Positions 1 through 7,823 of a stretch of DNA of 7,823 nt are shown one piece after another. The stretch is taken from NCBI GenBank assembly GCA_001785175.1, contig MFSY01000058.1, forward strand, positions 7,928-15,750, in the 5' to 3' direction. Positions within the stretch are counted from its first letter, which is position 1. Every line of letters begins with the position of its first letter. The notes under the pieces are model-generated. The model had not been told where the DNA came from. It saw nothing but the letters and a program-made list of their open reading frames with translations, and searched no databases. Source of the DNA: Candidatus Muproteobacteria bacterium RIFCSPHIGHO2_01_FULL_65_16. Its GTDB lineage: Bacteria; Pseudomonadota; Gammaproteobacteria; Acidiferrobacterales; Sulfurifustaceae. Position numbers and translations under genes: made by a program.

Positions 1-14
1 GTTTGAAAAATGAA

Positions 15-43
15 GCAAAGCAAAAATGACATTTTTGCTTTGC
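15..43. repeat. Perfect 14-nt inverted repeat (hairpin 1) upstream of rpoC
   Basis: Bases 15-28 are the exact reverse complement of 30-43, around a single central base. As RNA this would be a 12-bp stem (15-26 with 32-43) and a five-base TGACA loop. The arms are rich in A and T, unlike the GC-rich genes around them. No T-run follows the stem, so it does not look like an ordinary intrinsic terminator. It lies in the presumed rpoB-rpoC spacer and could be a dispersed palindromic repeat, or an mRNA-processing or stabilising hairpin. The symmetry is seen directly; the role is unknown. Confidence 0.85.
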
Positions 44-46
44 GTG

Positions 47-77
47 GCTGAAAAAGTCCTGGATGGACTTTTTCAGC
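47..77. repeat. Perfect 13-nt inverted repeat (hairpin 2) upstream of rpoC
   Basis: Bases 47-59 (GCTGAAAAAGTCC) are the exact reverse complement of 65-77, with a five-base loop TGGAT. It follows hairpin 1 after only three bases, so the two would stack as neighbouring stem-loops in the rpoBC transcript. The T-run lies inside the 3' arm and is followed by CAGCAACCTG, so a terminator is possible but not typical. From memory, palindromes of the form GAAAAAGTCC...GGACTTTTTC recur in proteobacterial spacers; I could not check this. Confidence 0.85.
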
Positions 78-98
78 AACCTGTTAGAGGCGCTTTCG

Positions 99-133
99 AA
101 CACGAAACCAGCAACTCGGAACTCGCAACTGTT
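99..133 (+). repeat. Degenerate 7-nt tandem repeat
   Basis: Five consecutive heptamers start with AAC; the three best are AACTCGG, AACTCGC and AACTGTT at 113-133, preceded by two weaker ones at 99-112. The track ends eight bases before the rpoC Shine-Dalgarno. The period is visible, but the units are short and degenerate, so part of it may be chance. It matches no regulator site I recognise. Confidence 0.4.
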
Positions 134-140
134 CAGCAGC

Positions 141-145
141 AGGAG
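141..145 (+). promoter_or_regulatory. Shine-Dalgarno for rpoC (AGGAG)
   Basis: AGGAG lies eight bases before a TTG codon at 154. The peptide from that TTG begins MKDL, as beta' does in E. coli. This site fixes the TTG as the start even though it is a rare initiator. Confidence 0.85.
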
Positions 146-153
146 ATCAGACC

Positions 154-4368
<4,215 letters not shown>

Positions 4369-4474
4369 GCCGCCCCCGCCGTTCGCGGCCGGATCCCGCG
4401 GCCTCGGCAGCCTGCTTTTCTCGGCCGCCGGCCGCGGCCCCGGGCGAATTCCCGCGGAATTCCGCGCAAATCGC
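4369..4474. other. GC-rich spacer between rpoC and the str promoter
   Basis: These 106 bases are overwhelmingly G and C and have no plausible ORF. They contain an 8-bp inverted repeat (4396-4403 with 4430-4437, 26-base loop) and a tandem pair at 4446-4466. There is no hairpin followed by a T-run, so I see no conventional terminator for rpoC here; termination, if any, may be Rho-dependent, or transcripts may run into rpsL. Confidence 0.5.
4453..4466. repeat. Perfect 14-bp palindrome just upstream of the str promoter
   Basis: CGCGGAATTCCGCG reads the same on both strands and ends eight bases before the -35 box. Its centre lies about 50 bp upstream of the likely transcription start, a usual place for a dimeric activator. 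It also contains the second copy of a near-tandem repeat (GAATTCCCGCG at 4446-4456, GAATTCCGCG at 4457-4466). It matches no regulator site that I recognise, and GC-rich DNA yields palindromes by chance more often, so operator status is only a guess. Confidence 0.45.
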
Positions 4475-4503
4475 TTGACACATACCGGGGGCATCCATAG
4501 AAT
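4475..4503 (+). promoter_or_regulatory. Sigma70-type promoter of the str operon
   Basis: The -35 box is TTGACA (4475-4480), a full consensus match. After exactly 17 bases comes TAGAAT (4498-4503), one base from the -10 consensus. Transcription should start near 4510-4512. The bases after the -10 box, GCGCCCCTC (4505-4513), form a GC-rich discriminator like those of E. coli rRNA and ribosomal-protein promoters that ppGpp and DksA repress during starvation. The promoter would drive rpsL-rpsG-fusA-tuf independently of rpoBC. The motifs are seen directly; stringent control is inferred from E. coli. Confidence 0.88.
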
Positions 4504-4515
4504 CGCGCCCCTCAA

Positions 4516-4552
4516 GACAGGCCGGTTAGCGCCGGCCTGTCGTTTGTTTTTT
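4516..4552 (+). terminator. Terminator-like hairpin in the rpsL leader (candidate attenuator)
   Basis: GACAGGCCGG (4516-4525) pairs perfectly with CCGGCCTGTC (4532-4541) around a TTAGCG loop, and is followed by GTTTGTTTTTT (4542-4552). A GC-rich 10-bp stem and a T-tract are the hallmarks of an intrinsic terminator. It lies between the str promoter and rpsL, within the first 45 or so bases of the transcript. That position fits a premature terminator tuning operon expression better than an rpoC terminator, though it could also stop read-through from rpoC. From memory, a leader of this kind has been predicted upstream of rpsL in Pseudomonas; homology is untested. Confidence 0.75.
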
Positions 4553-4557
4553 GGACC

Positions 4558-4563
4558 GGAGAG
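4558..4563 (+). promoter_or_regulatory. Shine-Dalgarno for rpsL (GGAGAG)
   Basis: GGAGAG lies five bases before the ATG at 4569. It selects that ATG over an in-frame TTG at 4551, which falls in the T-tract of the leader and would add six residues that S12 lacks in other species. Confidence 0.75.
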
Positions 4564-4568
4564 TTTGG

Positions 4569-4943
4569 ATGCCGACGATCAACCAGCTGGTGCGCAAGCC
4601 GCGCACGCGGCTGCTGGGCAAGAGCAAGGTGCCGGCGCTGGAGGCCTGTCCCCAGCGGCGCGGCGTGTGCACGCGCGTGTACACCACGACGCCGAAGAAA
4701 CCGAACTCGGCGCTGCGCAAGGTCGCGAAGGTGCGCCTCACCAACGGTCACGAGGTGATCACCTACATCGGCGGCGAGGGCCACAACCTGCAGGAGCACT
4801 CGGTGGTGCTGATCCGCGGCGGGCGCGTCAAGGACCTGCCCGGCGTGCGCTACCACACGGTGCGCGGCACCCTGGACACGGCCGGCGTCGCCGACCGCAA
4901 GCAGAGTCGCTCCAAGTACGGCGCCAAACGGCCGAAGTCCTGA
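4569..4943 (+). CDS. rpsL: 30S ribosomal protein S12
   Basis: S12 sits at the decoding centre of the small subunit and helps monitor codon-anticodon pairing. The 124 residues equal the E. coli length. The start [12 protein letters not shown], the block [13 protein letters not shown] (39-51) and the block [17 protein letters not shown] (84-100) are signature S12 sequence. K43 and K88, where substitutions cause streptomycin resistance or dependence in other bacteria, are both lysine, so the protein looks wild type. D89, the residue that RimO methylthiolates in E. coli, is present. It is the first gene of the str operon behind the promoter at 4475-4503, and its 3' end is 71 bases from rpsG. Confidence 0.99.
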   Translation: MPTINQLVRKPRTRLLGKSKVPALEACPQRRGVCTRVYTTTPKKPNSALRKVAKVRLTNGHEVITYIGGEGHNLQEHSVVLIRGGRVKDLPGVRYHTVRGTLDTAGVADRKQSRSKYGAKRPKS

Positions 4944-4956
4944 TGCGGATGAATTG

Positions 4957-4988
4957 ACGCCGCGCGATCGCGTGGCGTTTTGTTATTT
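4957..4988 (+). terminator. Terminator-like hairpin between rpsL and rpsG (possible S7 control site)
   Basis: Bases 4957-4965 pair with 4970-4978 in a nine-base-pair stem (one G-U pair, loop GATC), followed by the T-rich stretch TTTGTTATTT (4979-4988). By form it is a weak intrinsic terminator or attenuator. By position it lies in the rpsL-rpsG spacer, where in E. coli S7 binds its own mRNA and represses rpsG and fusA through translational coupling. Which role applies, if either, is inference; resemblance to the E. coli S7 site was not tested base by base. Confidence 0.55.
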
Positions 4989-5014
4989 AAAGAACGCAGA
5001 GCGAAGCACGAACC

Positions 5015-5485
5015 ATGCCGAGAAAACGAGAGATCCAGAAGCGTGCCGTCACGCCGGATCCGAAATACCGCAGCGACGTCGTGGCCAAGTTCATCAACGT
5101 GGTCATGCGCGGCGGCAAGAAGGCGGTCGCCGAGAGGATCGTATACGGCGCGTTGGATCTGATCGCGCAGAAGGGCAAGCCGAACCCGGTGGATCTGTTC
5201 AGCCAGGCGCTGGACAACGTGCGCCCGCTGGTGGAGGTGAAGAGCCGGCGCGTCGGCGGCGCCACCTACCAGGTGCCGGTCGAGGTGCGCTCCAGCCGCC
5301 AGATGGCGCTCGCCATGCGCTGGATGGTCGAGGCCGCGCGCGTGCGTGCGGGCAAGTCCATGGGCTCGCGGCTCGCGGACGAGCTGCTGGACGCGGCCGA
5401 GAAGCGCGGCAACGCCATCAAGAAGCGCGAGGACGTGCACCGCATGGCCGAGGCCAACAAGGCCTTCTCGCATTATCGTTGGTAA
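5015..5485 (+). CDS. rpsG: 30S ribosomal protein S7
   Basis: S7 binds the 3' major domain of 16S rRNA, starts assembly of the 30S head and contacts tRNA at the exit site. The 156 residues match the short form of the protein, as in E. coli B. The conserved core [20 protein letters not shown] (73-92), the ALAMRW segment and the C-terminal [25 protein letters not shown] block (the last 21 residues, ending in W156) identify it. The ATG at 5015 gives the standard MPRKR start but has no convincing Shine-Dalgarno; the nearest purine runs are AGAG at 4998-5001 and GAAG at 5003-5006. That fits translation coupled to rpsL, as known in E. coli. S7 may therefore control this operon by feedback. Confidence 0.99.
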   Translation: MPRKREIQKRAVTPDPKYRSDVVAKFINVVMRGGKKAVAERIVYGALDLIAQKGKPNPVDLFSQALDNVRPLVEVKSRRVGGATYQVPVEVRSSRQMALAMRWMVEAARVRAGKSMGSRLADELLDAAEKRGNAIKKREDVHRMAEANKAFSHYRW

Positions 5486-5494
5486 GAATTCTGG

Positions 5495-5593
5495 AACCAC
5501 AGATGAACACAGATACACACAGATAAGATAACAGGAGGATAGAAAACGTCATTTTTCGTTTTCATCCGTGTTTATCTGTGTTCATCCGTGGTT
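5495..5593. repeat. Composite palindromic repeat in the rpsG-fusA spacer
   Basis: The 30-nt arms 5495-5524 and 5564-5593 are reverse complements at 27 of 30 positions. Each arm is itself built of three 10-nt tandem units: CACAGATGAA, CACAGATACA and CACAGATAAG on the + strand (5498-5527), and CACGGATGAA, CACAGATAAA, CACGGATGAA on the - strand (5561-5590). An inner hairpin, GAAAACG (5542-5548) with CGTTTTC (5557-5563), caps the structure. Taking the 99-bp element away would leave a 36-nt spacer, close to the usual short rpsG-fusA distance, so it looks inserted. It has no ORF, so if mobile it would depend on factors encoded elsewhere. I see no clear target-site duplication. Similar CACAGAT-type repeats seem familiar to me from other environmental genomes, unverified. 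Confidence 0.85.
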
Positions 5594-5606
5594 ACCCTGA
5601 TCTTTT

Positions 5607-5612
5607 AGAGGA
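5607..5612 (+). promoter_or_regulatory. Shine-Dalgarno for fusA (AGAGGA)
   Basis: AGAGGA lies eight bases before the GTG at 5621, just outside the palindromic repeat that ends at 5593. The GTG gives the family-standard N-terminus [11 protein letters not shown], so the start is secure although it is not ATG. Confidence 0.85.
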
Positions 5613-5620
5613 CTGAAGTC

Positions 5621-7823
<2,203 letters not shown>

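Noticed and set aside
1..29. End of rpoB
   Set aside because: All three + frames meet a stop within the first 29 bases and none shows the beta C-terminal sequence, so rpoB must end before or just at the window edge and cannot be annotated.
94..107. Small hairpin TTTCG-AACA-CGAAA upstream of rpoC
   Set aside because: Five base pairs only; such a stem is expected by chance in this length and overlaps the heptamer track.
4551..4571. Longer S12 starting at TTG 4551
   Set aside because: The extra six residues are absent from S12 elsewhere, the TTG lies in the leader T-tract, and a Shine-Dalgarno points to ATG 4569.
4695..4836. Streptomycin-resistance variant of S12
   Set aside because: K43, K88 and the adjacent P91 are all the ordinary residues.
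5498..5590. CRISPR-like array in the CACAGAT repeats
   Set aside because: Units are 10 nt with no spacers and form opposed arms; this is a palindrome of tandem units, not repeat-spacer structure.

Overview
The window is a housekeeping segment of a bacterial genome, all on the + strand: rpoC (RNA polymerase beta' subunit), rpsL (ribosomal protein S12), rpsG (S7), fusA (elongation factor G) and the first 23 codons of tuf (EF-Tu). This is the end of the rpoBC operon running straight into the str operon. The proteins look gammaproteobacterial: beta' matches my recollection of the E. coli protein almost residue for residue in the conserved blocks, including the large SI3 insertion in the trigger loop, and S12, S7 and EF-G are close to the E. 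coli proteins. Base composition is GC-rich with strong G/C at third positions. That suggests an environmental, possibly sulfur-oxidising or purple-sulfur-type gammaproteobacterium, but I cannot name a genus. The contiguous rpoC-rpsL-rpsG-fusA-tuf order is the arrangement of, for example, Pseudomonas; in E. coli the rpoBC and str clusters lie apart.

Layout: 1-153 is the spacer before rpoC (rpoB itself is not visible). It holds two back-to-back perfect hairpins and a run of degenerate 7-nt repeats. rpoC covers 154-4368 and starts with TTG. The 200-nt rpoC-rpsL spacer opens with about 100 very GC-rich bases and then carries a near-consensus sigma70 promoter, a GC-rich discriminator of the stringent-control type, and a terminator-like hairpin plus T-tract in the rpsL leader. 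rpsL is 4569-4943. The 71-nt rpsL-rpsG spacer holds another terminator-like hairpin at the place where S7 autoregulation acts in E. coli. rpsG is 5015-5485. The rpsG-fusA spacer (135 nt) is mostly one imperfect palindrome whose arms are 10-nt tandem repeats, probably a dispersed repeat inserted into the operon. fusA is 5621-7723 with a GTG start, and tuf begins at 7755.

The genes work together in gene expression: beta' makes the RNA, S12 and S7 are core 30S proteins (decoding centre and 3' major domain), EF-G drives translocation and EF-Tu delivers aminoacyl-tRNA. I found no unknown protein, defence system, mobile gene or novel enzyme. Everything worth a second look lies in the spacers: the leader attenuator, the S7-site-like hairpin, the promoter-proximal palindrome and the AT-rich palindromic repeats inside an otherwise GC-rich essential operon.
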